A DNA stretch of 64,000 bases from Owenia fusiformis (taxonomy: Eukaryota; Annelida; Polychaeta; Sabellida; Oweniidae): contig CAIIXF020000008.1 in NCBI GenBank assembly GCA_903813345.2, forward strand, positions 39,186,867-39,250,866, given 5' to 3'. The notes beneath the pieces are model-generated. The model made no database searches. It was given only the letters and a program-made list of their open reading frames with translations, and was not told the origin of the DNA. How positions within the stretch are numbered: the stretch's first letter is position 1; each line of letters opens with the position of its first letter. This document shows positions 35,201 through 46,050 of this stretch, one piece after another. A program made the translations under genes and the position numbers.

Positions 35201-38200
35201 TTTTTGATATTTTTTTCGTGATTTTTTCGTATTTTTTTCTGATATTTTAAAGTGCTTCATACTAATATTATACAATTACAAAATAGAGGGCAGCTAAGTG
35301 CCATAAATAATTTGTTTGTTACAACACTCAGATAGTGACTTACTCAGCGTTATGGATTATAATCCTGTATTTAACCTTGTATTGTTTGTGTATAAAACAG
35401 TTGTGTCATTCACGTATAGCTATTTATATACTGAATAGTTCTTTGTAATTACATGTGCCTGGTTTTGGCTATTCAACCTAGATTCTTTGTTATATTAGGG
35501 CAGGCTGAAATGAATAAGTGTGAAAATAAAATGAATTACAGGGTGAGGCAAAAATGTCATCCAAAGAAATGTTATTAACTCATTCATCCAGTATGAGTTG
35601 AAATCACATTTAGTTAATTTTACCATGTAAAATCTTTTTGCATTTTACCATGTTTCATGGGTCCATTCCTCAAGGTCACAATTCTATGGCCATTCTACAA
35701 ATTTCAGCCTCGTCCCTTCAGGCAGACCTGCACTGGTCGGTTGAGGTTGTAAGTTCATGGTCACAGAAATTGTTCTCCTACTTGTTGTAGGGGTTGACAT
35801 TATCTCAGAGATAGCCCGTAGTCATGAGATGAGGCTGGCATTTTGGACCATGTTTCGTTTTATAGCCATAAAATCCCGACTATTGGGGCAGGGCCAATTA
35901 AACTTAGTAAAATGAAAGAACATTAAACAAGGTTTTATTATGCGAAATAACATTTTAACAGATGCGGAATTAGTTTGGGCTACATTTTTGGCTCACTCGG
36001 TATTAGACTGCACTTTGATAGTATTTATGATGTCATATGTTGGGTAAAAGGCGATGATTTAACCTACTTTTGATGGCAAATTCATTTCAATATGAATGAA
36101 ATAGTGACAGGTACTATTTACATTTAATGAGCCATGAAATAGTAGGTTGATCTGACAGCTGTTAGTTGAATTCGCTATTACTACTTGTAATGGGGTTTCA
36201 AAGCCCGTGGTCACCTTTGTAGTTTCTTCATCCTAGGTCAAATCGACTCAAGAATGGTGTTATATTAGATGCAGCATTTATTGATTTCTGGAATCACAGC
36301 ACCCCTAAGCGTAATCATAATTCCGTCGATTGACCTACAGCATAGGCCTAGGGAAAAGTAGTAGGAAGGAAGGCATAAGTTTACTCTTTACTACTTTTAC
36401 ATAGACCTATGGCCTAAAGATACACTCCCCTCCATAAGTTTGGCAACCTTTTTTCCTCATTGAACTACGTGTTAAAGCCTCTTTACCTTTGAATTTTTAT
36501 TTACTTAACCTGCGATGAAAATACTTATACTATTGATGGAAACGTATTTTGACTTTAATTCCAATACCTCCAAATTTTCTCAATTTTTTTTCTCAATTAC
36601 AATAGGTCGAAAATTGATGATAAATTTGATGAATTTTTGAAAATCGACATTCCCATGTTAACCAATGGGAAATGGTAGGTGTGCCGCAAGTCATATGGCA
36701 GAATATCCATCCGTCCGAGTCCTTGCAAAAAATACGAGTTAGGCAGGCAATTGAATTTGCTAACTTTATTTAACAAAAAATTGATATGTTTCTTCAGGTT
36801 CAACAAAGTTATAGGGCTTTAAAGTCAAAGTTGTTTTTCAAAAAAACTCTCCCATTGAAATAACACAGGAGGCGAAAAATTATTTTCAAAAGTGACTTTG
36901 GAGCACTGTAACTTTTATATTCATCAAATAAACTTAACACTTAGTGTTTTAAAAAGTTAGACAATTCAATTTTCTATATAAAAATATTTTTTGCTGAATC
37001 TTTTACTGAAAAGATATCCTGATTTCTGATTTGCCCCGAACCCTCCATTTCCCATTGGATTACATAGGAATGACGATTTTCAAAAATTCATCAAATTTAT
37101 CATCAATTTTCGACCTATTGTAATTGAGGAAAAAAATTGAGAAAATTTGGAGGTATTGGAAATAAGGTCAAGTTACGTTTACATCAATATTATAAGTTAT
37201 TTCATCGCCGCTTAAGTAAATAAAAATTCAAAGGTAAGGAGGCTTTAACACGTAGTTCAATGGAGAAAAAAGGTTGCCAAACTTATGGAGGGGAGTGTAA
37301 GTTTGGGATCCCTTATTAAAACCAAAACCTCTATTTCTAATTACAGCCCCTAAAAGCAACAACCCCGAACCAAGTGGCAGTCATTGAACCCAAAGGCATT
37401 TTTATGTGCCAACCTATAATGAGACCCCCTTTAGTGAATAACAACCAGGTAGTCATCTAAGGTATAACAACATGTTCAGTTTGTAATTTTATAGAAGGTC
37501 ACTGAATCCTCTAATCGTTCATTCAGTTACGGATAAACTATGAGTACTGGGTTTTATGAGAAATAATAGCAGAGGGGCTTGGCCTGAGGCTATTAGTTCT
37601 CATATGACCCATTTCGAATAGTTTACCTAACTTAAACTCCACACTGATACTTATGAAGGGTAATTGGCCCATGATCCAAGTTCAGAAAAATTCTTTTGTA
37701 TTAACTATGTGGTAAATGTGTAGAGAAGTGGGTTGGTTTGATTGGTTCAGCTTCAATGCACTGCATGTATCAGGCAAGGTACATTGAAAATTGTATTTAT
37801 TTTGTGTTTACAATTCAACTATTGAGTGATTGAAAATGGTTTAATAAGAACAGCTTCGGTGCACTGCATGTGACAGTCAAGGTGTAAATATTGAGCCAAA
37901 CACTGTCAATCATATTTTGTGCCACACTGGTTTTAGATAGCTGCAGTGTCCATTCTTCAAAAACAATACAACAAGAATGCACTCCTCTTTCTTACTACTG
38001 TACATTCATATTCTTTAAGGTGAAAACGGTCTTAAATTGACCAATTTTTAAAAAATTCAAATCTGACTTTAAATTTTACAATTGACCTTCAATGACCTTC
38101 TCAAAGTAAAGAGGGTCTAAAAGGTATTTTTCAACTTGCTTCGAATTGACCGAATTTTTAAAATCACCTACAAGTTCTCAGAAGTCAAATCTGACTTTTG

Positions 38201-40346
38201 AATTGACATTTGACCTCTCAAGTTCAAAAAGTTCAAAAAGGCATTTTTCAACTTGCTTCATATAATCATTTTCTTTTCAAGATTTGACTTGAACTACACG
38301 GTGATGACATTTTGTAATGGCAATGCCTTGTTCTACATGTTGTTATTTCATGATTTCTTTACGAAGTATTGGCTTCGTACCTCATACCCATGTACGTGGG
38401 TGGTGATGCAGTTTTTGAAGGGTTCAATTTTTAAAGTTTTAAAAGATTATTCAATTTTAATGCTATCTGAGGTATAAATACATTGAATCCATAGATGTGA
38501 ACTTCGTCTAGTGAAAGATAGATAGATACAGAGTCATAAAATAAAGCCAGAATTGTTAATTTTTTGTTTTTCATTGATTGTCAAAATAGCGCCATTCAAA
38601 GGACTTTTCAATAGAGAAAAATCCATTCTAAATAAGTTTTAAATATGTCAGGGTATCATTTTATTTAATCACAGCATGATTAAAGATAATTGTAGTCTCA
38701 GGAATCGTAAATTCACGTTTTAGTGTAGATTGGTTCTATAGTGAACGAGCATTTCAATTAGGCAATTTTTATCGAAATAGCAAAGGTAAACAATTTTGCA
38801 ATTCTGGCCTTATTTATGACTAGAAAAATGTTGGATCTATAAGACATACACGTAGGTCTACAAGTGCATTAATGCACCTACAATTCATATGATCAGAATA
38901 ATCTGAAACGTTAGAATTGAACTCTCAAAGAATGTATCATGCCCCAAGTACGCCGGCACGTGGGTACAAGGTATAAGGTTTTTCATACAAAGCCCGAAGT
39001 ATTGACTGAGAATATAGAGTGATCGAGTACGTGACAATATCATAATTACACAAGGCCATAATTACACAAGGCCATATACATATTGTCAAAGGGTAAAACC
39101 CAACGCATTAAACTGTTTATTCCATAAAAATTCCAATCAGCAAAAACAATCCAATAAAATTTGAAATTAACAAAAAATGCAACAAATGTTTGGCCAAACC
39201 ATTGGAGAAAATTATTATTTGCATGTACTCTGTATACAGTGGTACCTGTATCAATACCTACTACATATAACACTATTCGAAAGATCATTTACAGCAAACT
39301 CCTTTACATAAGGCACTTTCGAAACCCCCAATATGGTTGATGATAAAGAAAGATACACATGGGAAGAGTTAATTCAAATAAGATGGTATTGAATCATGTT
39401 TGTTGAAACATCGCAAATGTGTAATATTTCAAATATTCATTTACACTATACAATTCAAATATATAAACAAGTATTTCCTCTAATGTGTTTTACTAGGTGT
39501 TAAACATATTTATGTTTTACTGTACATACTTTACACGACCCAGTCATGTTGACATATCCATGCTCATTTCTATAATACGCAATTATGCAACAATGAATAC
39601 ACAGAGTATCTAGCACTCACCCATGTAGAATATATCATGCCATCTATGGAACATATATACATGATATAACTCTACATCTAAATGTCGCTCTAAGTGACAT
39701 CTTTTCATACACTTCACACTAAGGTCATGGCCTATGAGGTAAAAATGACAAATGGATTATCAGATAATGCTTATCTCATTTAGATCATTTTTTTCTTTTT
39801 GGAAATCAATCATGTGACATAGCTCAATGTTTTCGTGCATTAATCTCATTAAAAAATTGCTACTTTTAGGTAAAAAATTCGGCCTAAAAAAGTTATTGTT
39901 TTTGGATTATCCTAATCCCAAAGTAATCAAGTTTTCCTTTTTAGAGGTAGATCATTCCTTACAATAAATTGTAATTTTACCATAAAAGCTGAAATAAAAT
40001 GCTGCATTTTGTGGTGAAAATTGCGTCCGAATTAGGGAAAATTGGTGAAGATGGTTGGATTAGGAACAGCTTAAGAGATAATCCATTCAACTTGATTATT
40101 ATCCTACTGTCATTTATTGAAGACAAGACATGGATCTAACAGAACCATTTGTTTTTGTGGTTAAAATATTCTTAGAATATAAAGATATAGCCCTTTGAAA
40201 ATGGCTTGCCATATCTTACCTGCTCCTTTAGAACTGGACAAACTATTGAATCCATTGTTTATACTTGATTGAATTTAGTGACACACCTGTTTCTTTCCAG
40301 ACAGTGCCTCCACACCAAGGTGTATCTGCTTTGCAAAACCATGCAT
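32299..40346 (-). CDS. Tandem F-type lectin (fucolectin) domain protein A, 5' end not found
   Basis: Exons on the minus strand, in order: 40346-40287 (60 nt; mini-exon with WFCKADTPWCGGTVWKE), 34680-34429, 34064-33858, 33118-about 32861 and 32513-32299. All are phase 1. Each F-type domain takes two exons. The first has NLALGKPASQS, AVDG, GSCTHT, WWMVDL and GSVKLINRQC; the second has NFKI(K/E)VSKD, a C-x-F/W-C pair, GRYVKVQ and LCEVAVF. These are hallmarks of F-type lectins, secreted fucose-binding defence proteins. The canonical sugar signature (R-x-D-x4-R/K after the NR) is not kept: here it reads R-Q-C with another Cys downstream. No signal-peptide exon was identified. The donor of the fourth exon is ambiguous by three bases (32861 or 32858). 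The mini-exon link is inferred from its match to gene B. Confidence 0.8.
33183..33830. mobile_element. Mariner-like MITE in intron of lectin gene A
   Basis: Ends CAAGGGCCGATCAAAAAGTT and AACTTTTTGATCGGCCCTTG, flanked by TA. The inverted repeat runs inward for over 100 bp (taccgttggctct, aataagaggagttg). Length is 648 bp. The terminal word GATCAAAAAGTTTCTTAC is typical of mariner-type ends. No transposase frame is present. Confidence 0.85.
34890..35170 (+). repeat. Inverted repeat arm, partner at 39850-40230
   Basis: Words such as 'atggcaagccattttcaaag', 'ggttctgttagatccatgtc', 'atgataatcaagttgattga' and 'ccaattttccctaattc' appear in reverse complement, in matching order, between 40225 and 39990. 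The two arms lie about 5 kb apart in the same intron. Confidence 0.75.
35539..36003. mobile_element. Probable MITE, TACAGGGTGAGGCAAAAATG ends
   Basis: The left end ACAGGGTGAGGCAAAAATG (35540) imperfectly mirrors CATTTTTGGCTCACTCGGT (35982-36000), with TA at both outer edges. Internal arms are weaker. It is non-coding. Confidence 0.5.
36423..37297. mobile_element. Tc1-like fold-back MITE, second copy
   Basis: The same CACTCCCCTCCATAAGTTTG ends and TA flanks as at 28657-29519. The inside is largely the reverse complement of that copy, with scattered differences. Length is 875 bp. Confidence 0.92.
38030..38335. repeat. Right-hand fragment of the hairpin/satellite element
   Basis: About one and a half degenerate ~135-bp satellite units ('caatgaccttctcaaagt', 'cttgcttcgaattgacc') lead into 'ggtgatgacattttgtaatg' and 'aatgccttgttc', matching the right end near 3785-3820. 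Confidence 0.65.
39850..40230 (-). repeat. Inverted repeat arm, partner at 34890-35170
   Basis: Reverse-complement partner of the 34890 arm; it lies just downstream, on the gene's strand, of the mini-exon of lectin gene A. Confidence 0.75.
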
Positions 40347-41445
40347 CTAATATATATAATTTAAATTCTAATTTTGGTTTCCTATACTGTTAGGATACAA
40401 TAAAGTACCAGATAAAATTGGTTTATAATATCAGATGACAAAGCACAGCATACGGAATTAAGGATGTTTAGTGTTATATCAACCAATAATGTACCGGCAA
40501 AAACCACGAACGTGATAATTTTCGTGTCATTTTATGTTGGTAATTATAATTATCTGTCAATTAAAATAATCTTTTTGGAGGGTATAGCGTCAAATAATAA
40601 GCGAACTTACAAGAGGCAACAGACACTACTATGTAAAACCTCATCATGGTAAATACTAGGCCAATTGTGCTGTAATGTGAAAAGTTGAACATATATTAGG
40701 ATAATGTGAAAACATCACTACACACTACTTTCATCTAGAAGCAAGGAGGTATGCTTTTATTTAACCTAGTTTCATTTTAATACTTATTATAAGCAAAAAT
40801 TAAATCATAGACGATAAAGGAATTCTCTGATAGCTGACTGAATACATATTGATCAAAGGTTTTTGATTTGTATGCTTCATTTTATGTGCTGTTATATTTA
40901 AAAAATGAATTTGGTGTATGACACCAATTAATGCACGGATTGAATATAGAAAATTCATAATCTAAAAAAGTATTTTAAATTCATCACATAATTAATGAAT
41001 TAAAGAAATGTAAAATGGAATCTTACCTTTTCATTGTTTGAAGTAAACAGAGATAAAGGGTTTCATAACTAAGTATGTTGGTTTGTATAAGTAACATAAA
41101 ATATACACATACACAGTGTGGTTTCATTATTTCAATGATATTTTCAATGATCGGTGGTTGTGCATTAACCTTTATTTATTGGATTGATCGTAATAAAACA
41201 TTTTGTTCGTTAACCACAATCGATGATTCCATGGTTTCTACAAACAAATACTGAAACCAAATCATATTCCATGTAGTAATTTAAGGATATTTTGACCTGT
41301 ATTTTAAACGATACAATAGCTTAATTTATATGCATATTCGTAAGACTCATGTTATACTCATAATACCAAAGACATGTTACAGTGAACAATTTTCTGTATT
41401 TTCTGAATAAAATTAACGTAAATGAATGAATTATAGTGTTCTACT

Positions 41446-44126
41446 TCATGGTTCGAAAACAGCAACTTCACAAAGTGTGAGAATGCGTGGATAGTTGAAA
41501 TGGTGCTGTACTCTTACATAACGCCCATATAAGCCATGTGGACATTTAAACATCCGCCAATCATGCCCACATGTTCCCAAAGTACTTTTCTGATGATAGC
41601 AAAGATCCCAAGTCACATTGTCCCGACTCAATTCAATTTTGAAGTTTTGGAGTCGTTCTAAAAATATTTTTAGCACTTTTGAATTAAAACGGATAAAAAT
41701 ATGAAAGCAAGGAAGAATAACTCGTCGGAAACCTTCTTCAACACTTTTACAAAATATGCCGACCTAAGATTGTGATGAATAAAATATAATTATGGACATT
41801 ACTGGATAGCAACTGGGACGTAGACGGGTAATTTTAAATTAAATAAAACTAATAAGCTCTTAGTTCATGAGTTCAATCGTGCAATAATGCAAACGAGATA
41901 ATACCTTCAAGATGACGTTTGCCACAATTCTTAATGCCCCGACATTGCCTATTAAACACTGCCACAGACCCAATGGCATACTGAGAAAGTAAGTCGACCA
42001 TCCACCATGGCTTTCTCTCACTGGTTTGAATACAAGATAGGTGTTCAACGTCGCCATCTACATTGCCATCAATGGCCGCGGCTGCATTTGTACTAATGTT
42101 TTGATGAATTGATGATTGTGTTGCAACTTTATCAAGTGCAAGATTGTTTAATTCTGTAACATTATGAGACCAAAATGACATTATGGGATTGGAATTTGGT
42201 TATTTTCTCAGATTTTAGACAAATGGGTCTCATTGTTCACCATTAGAAATCCCCGAATGCTTGTATTTTCAGGATGTGGCGATGTGTCTCGTATATGTCA
42301 TATATTTTATTCATAAAGAAATGACTTACTTGATGGTCGAAAAACAGCAACTTCACAGAGTGAGAGAAAGTTCATTTCTTGCAACTGAACCTTGACGTAG
42401 CGCCCTTTCAATCCACTTGGACAGTAAAACATCTGACAGCCTTTTTTACAAGGTTCCATTGTACTTCTGAAGTAAGTACAAAGCTCCCACTTTATAGAAT
42501 CCTTGCTGACTTTGATTTTGAAATTTGAAAGATGATCTGGAAAATGACACAAAAGAACTGTTATTGACATTTTAATATCAAAAGCATTGTTATATCTGTT
42601 ACTTTATGGTTGAGGCAGGTGTTAGGCATGGCTCCCCTGTGCATTAGATCATAGTTTGGAGTATCTGTGGTATGTAACCCTTCATGATTAGATGTGCTCT
42701 TTAATGTGTCTTTTTCTTCTTTGGTTTTGCTGCTTAGCAGCTGTGGTTAGATATTCATCTGAAACCAGTTTTGCGAATAAAAATTGCAACGTGGATAGCC
42801 TTGAACACAAGCTCAATGGAGGTTTGGGTTTTCAAATTTCAGTGAAAAGTACCTTCTACATCATACGTAGCGTATTGAGGACTTCTACAATTGCTTTCGC
42901 CACATTTCCTGTTTATCAGCTTGACCGATCCAATGGGATAAATATCCTGCAAGTCAACCATCCACCAATTGCTGCTAGTCATATGAGTGTGCGAACATGA
43001 GCCATGGTAGTATTCGCCATCCTCTACACCATCGACAGCAAGACCAGCATTCAATGTCGTGGATTTTGATTGCGAGGCAGGTTTTCCGAGCGCCAAATTT
43101 TCAATATCTAAATAAGACGTGCAATTACCCAAAGGACCTTATACACCCTCCATTGGGATCTCCCCATGGGAAAAAAATTCATCTGATTTTTCAAAATGAG
43201 TTTTCTGCTTCAATTATTACATTTATATGCACACTAGTATCTTGTTGACCTATATTCAGCACTGTATTGATGTATAGGCCACTTATTAGGGTCAAAATTC
43301 AATCATGAAGTGTAGAGGCATAGATTCCAAACCAGGAAGTATTTTTGTGTCAAAATCCATTTGCATCCTACGCATCCCTGCATCTTATCCAAATATGTTA
43401 CTACATAATGAAATACAATAGTATAATCTTTGGTTTTACAAACTTGTATGATATTTGATAAGTGTAAAAGTTGTTTTTGGAGCATTTTTCTATAGCCATT
43501 TTGTAGGGAAAAAAATGATGAAAAAATGTACAATCTTTTAATTTTAAGTATGACCTGAATCGATTGCAAACTTCATATTTGCACATTTGATAAGATAAAC
43601 CATTTGTGTCATATTGTGAAATTATTAAGTTTGCAATCGATTCAGGTCATAGTGTATTTTTGGTATTTCTGTGATAATCAATGGAAACCAATGGCCTCTA
43701 TTGGGATCTGCTGATATCCTCATGTTAAGTCAATGGTGCACAGCCCCATGTAAGTCAATACAACCTTACTGAACGAAATGATCCCTATCTCAGCTTATGT
43801 GTGCCCGAGCACTTTAATATTTTCCAAAGTATTATATGACATTTTATTCTTCATGTTACACCTAAGAATGATTCATTTTGATCATAGGGATATTTGCCAA
43901 TAACCCTCTTCCTTTACTCATAAATCCCAAGTATAAGTAGTTTAGCTTTAGTATGTAATGAACTCTGCAGACACTGTCCCAATTCGTTTTAATATAAACT
44001 ATAAAAATAACTCCCAATAGTCTAACAATTTTACATTAACTATTTGTACTGTGAATTAGTACATACCCTTCTCCTTCCATACAGTGCCCTTACACCATGG
44101 TTTATCTGCTAAACAAGACGGCACGC
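41446..44126 (-). CDS. Tandem F-type lectin (fucolectin) domain protein B, 5' end not found
   Basis: Exons on the minus strand: 44126-44067 (60 nt; CLADKPWCKGTVWKEK), 43107-42853, 42536-42330, 42153-41905 and 41657-41446. All are phase 1, and the last ends in TGA. It has the same two-domain, two-exons-per-domain plan as gene A. Domain 1 shows NLALGKPASQS, GSCSHT, WWMVDL; domain 2 shows VATQSSIHQNI, AAAAIDGNVDGD, LSCIQT, KPWWMVDL, NRQC. Both second halves end with GRYV(K/R)VQ and LCEVAVF. As in gene A, the R-x-D-x4-R/K fucose-binding signature is altered. TTTATT on the plus strand at 41171 could be the poly-A signal. No signal-peptide exon was found upstream before 46000, so cellular location is inferred only from the family, whose members are secreted. 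Confidence 0.85.
43550..43650. repeat. Perfect 24-bp inverted repeat
   Basis: ATGACCTGAATCGATTGCAA plus CTT at 43550-43573 is exactly mirrored at 43627-43650, with a 53-bp loop. It sits upstream of lectin gene B domain 1, in its presumed intron, and may be the tips of a small decayed element. Confidence 0.7.
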
Positions 44127-46050
44127 CTAAAATATAAAGATTGGACTATAACATTATACCTCTTCTAACAAGCCGATGGTACAAATGAAATTGGTGATGA
44201 GAATCCAAAAATGCTAAAACAGAAAACTTCATTCAATTTTGAGTTGATTTTCAAATTATTTCAAGATGATTGCAAGGATTCGTCTATTAAGATTTTCTTC
44301 TTAAGAGATCTAATAAGTCAAATGAGTAAGTGACTTACATAAAGCCATGAGCAATAAAGAAAACCTCTGCAATAAATAACAAAACCTCTGCACCCCTATT
44401 GTGAATTCTGCCATGTATATTTTATGTTCAGATGTGTCCTCGCTACAAAACATACAACAGCAATACACCACGTTTCTAATACATGGGCAGCGTAATATGT
44501 TTAGTACCTTCTTTTCTTTATGAAAATGGGCTCTGATATATCATTAACTGCGTTTTATTACTGTAGCCTGGCCGTTGGTAGACCAGTCGGTGGAAAATAA
44601 TATAACATAAAAAATGTAAAGGCACAATGTTCACCATGTGAAGGTAAATTCTTCACCATTAAGGCATAATGTCCATACACATTCATAGATCTCAGACATC
44701 AAAGATCAGGGTTAGTGTTGGATATATATTGTGTGGTGAGATTTTCTCTAAGATGCGATTTCCTAGTGGTCCCCAAAAGGTGGAATTTTACATTAGATGA
44801 TTTGAAAAGATTTCAACTTTTATTTATTTTGATCGGATCACTGGTGCAGGTCTCCAAATCGGGGAACGCAAGGACAAATCATTTGGAATAATCTACCTTT
44901 GTATTTAAAAATAGCCCTTCTCTGAGTATTTTTAAATCAAGACTAAAAAACTTCCTGATCAGCAAAATTCCAAATAATCATTAATTAAGGGCATGGTACA
45001 CATTGATTTTTATTCTTCCTTATATGTTAACTCATCATATTAATATCCTCAGTAGATGTCATTGTGTTATACATTATACAATATCTCTAGTATCAGTTTG
45101 GTGTCCCCGTTGCTCCCGCTCCAAATAAGTTGCTCATACTCTCTTTCGTATAAATTAAAGGTACTATTTCATATTCATACATTTTTAATTGTAAACTCAG
45201 TAAATACACATAAACATGTGTCTATTATTAAAATCTTTATCATTGTGTAATCGAATCAATTTGAAATAAAGAAATAAAAAATCTTGAGTTTGATCTTTAA
45301 GTTTCTGTTCGATGTCTGCAGTTATGGCTGTATATTCGTTAGAATATGGACAATGCAGTTACTTGTATTATAGATTCCTAGAGTTTAGATTTGAGAAGAC
45401 TAGATTCACTGGTCGAAATAAATAATTTATCATTATATTCACGGATATCGTTTTCAGAGATTTTATCAATTTCCATGTTTTGAGTTGAGTTACGGTATGG
45501 TACGCTGTAACATTTGACACAGGGGTACGCTGTAATATTTGACAAAGGGGATACGAAAATGGCCCAAAACATGCCGATAAAAAGGTGATTGTATTGTACT
45601 ATCAAACTGATATAATTATGCATAAAACAATTATACTTACATTTTGTGCATACAAGTTGTTACTTGCCTATGTTATCTTTATTATTATAAGCACACCTGC
45701 AGTTAATTCCAGTCAGCCCATGTTTCTCTTAATACATTGCTATTCGAACCTAACCACAGAACATAAAAATATTTACTGCATAGGTTATTTGATTACTTTG
45801 CTATTTGCACATGGTTTGTATGGTAAAACTACCTACGTCCACTTATAACGTTTAATATTTCATTAAAACCACTCAATATAAAAATATGTAATTAATTAGG
45901 CTTTCATAAAGAACATGCTTATGGCGAATAAACGAATACACTTTAAATTTCCGTATATTAATTCTGATGCGTGCAGTTAAAGAAAACCGACACCGCACAC
46001 TTGAAACTACTCATGACAATATATCAGACTCAAATGTGACATTACCAATA
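44127..46050. other. Between lectin gene B and the satellite, no gene confirmed
   Basis: 44870-44960 contains a degenerate WNNLPLYLKIA-like reading followed by frame-shifted remains, resembling the C-terminal tail of LINE reverse transcriptases; probably a 3' remnant. A 26-bp direct duplication ('gtacgctgtaa') lies at 45500-45550. Several small open frames are listed as rejected. Confidence 0.4.

Larger units (their letters stand above)
34681..40286 (-). other. Large presumed intron of lectin gene A with repeats
   Basis: Contains an inverted-repeat partner (34890-35170), a TACAGGGTGAGG-ended element, the second Tc1-like MITE (36423-37297), a fragment of the hairpin/satellite family (38030-38335) and the opposite inverted-repeat partner (39850-40230). 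I found no additional exons. Confidence 0.55.

Noticed and set aside
44340-44372. Possible minus-strand first exon of lectin gene B (ATG GCT TTA T then GTAAGT)
   Set aside because: Phase fits, but it encodes only three residues and would leave the protein without a signal peptide.
45378-45623. Minus-strand frame of 81 codons as a possible 5' exon of lectin gene B
   Set aside because: No convincing donor in phase 1 and no signal peptide adjacent to the lectin exons.
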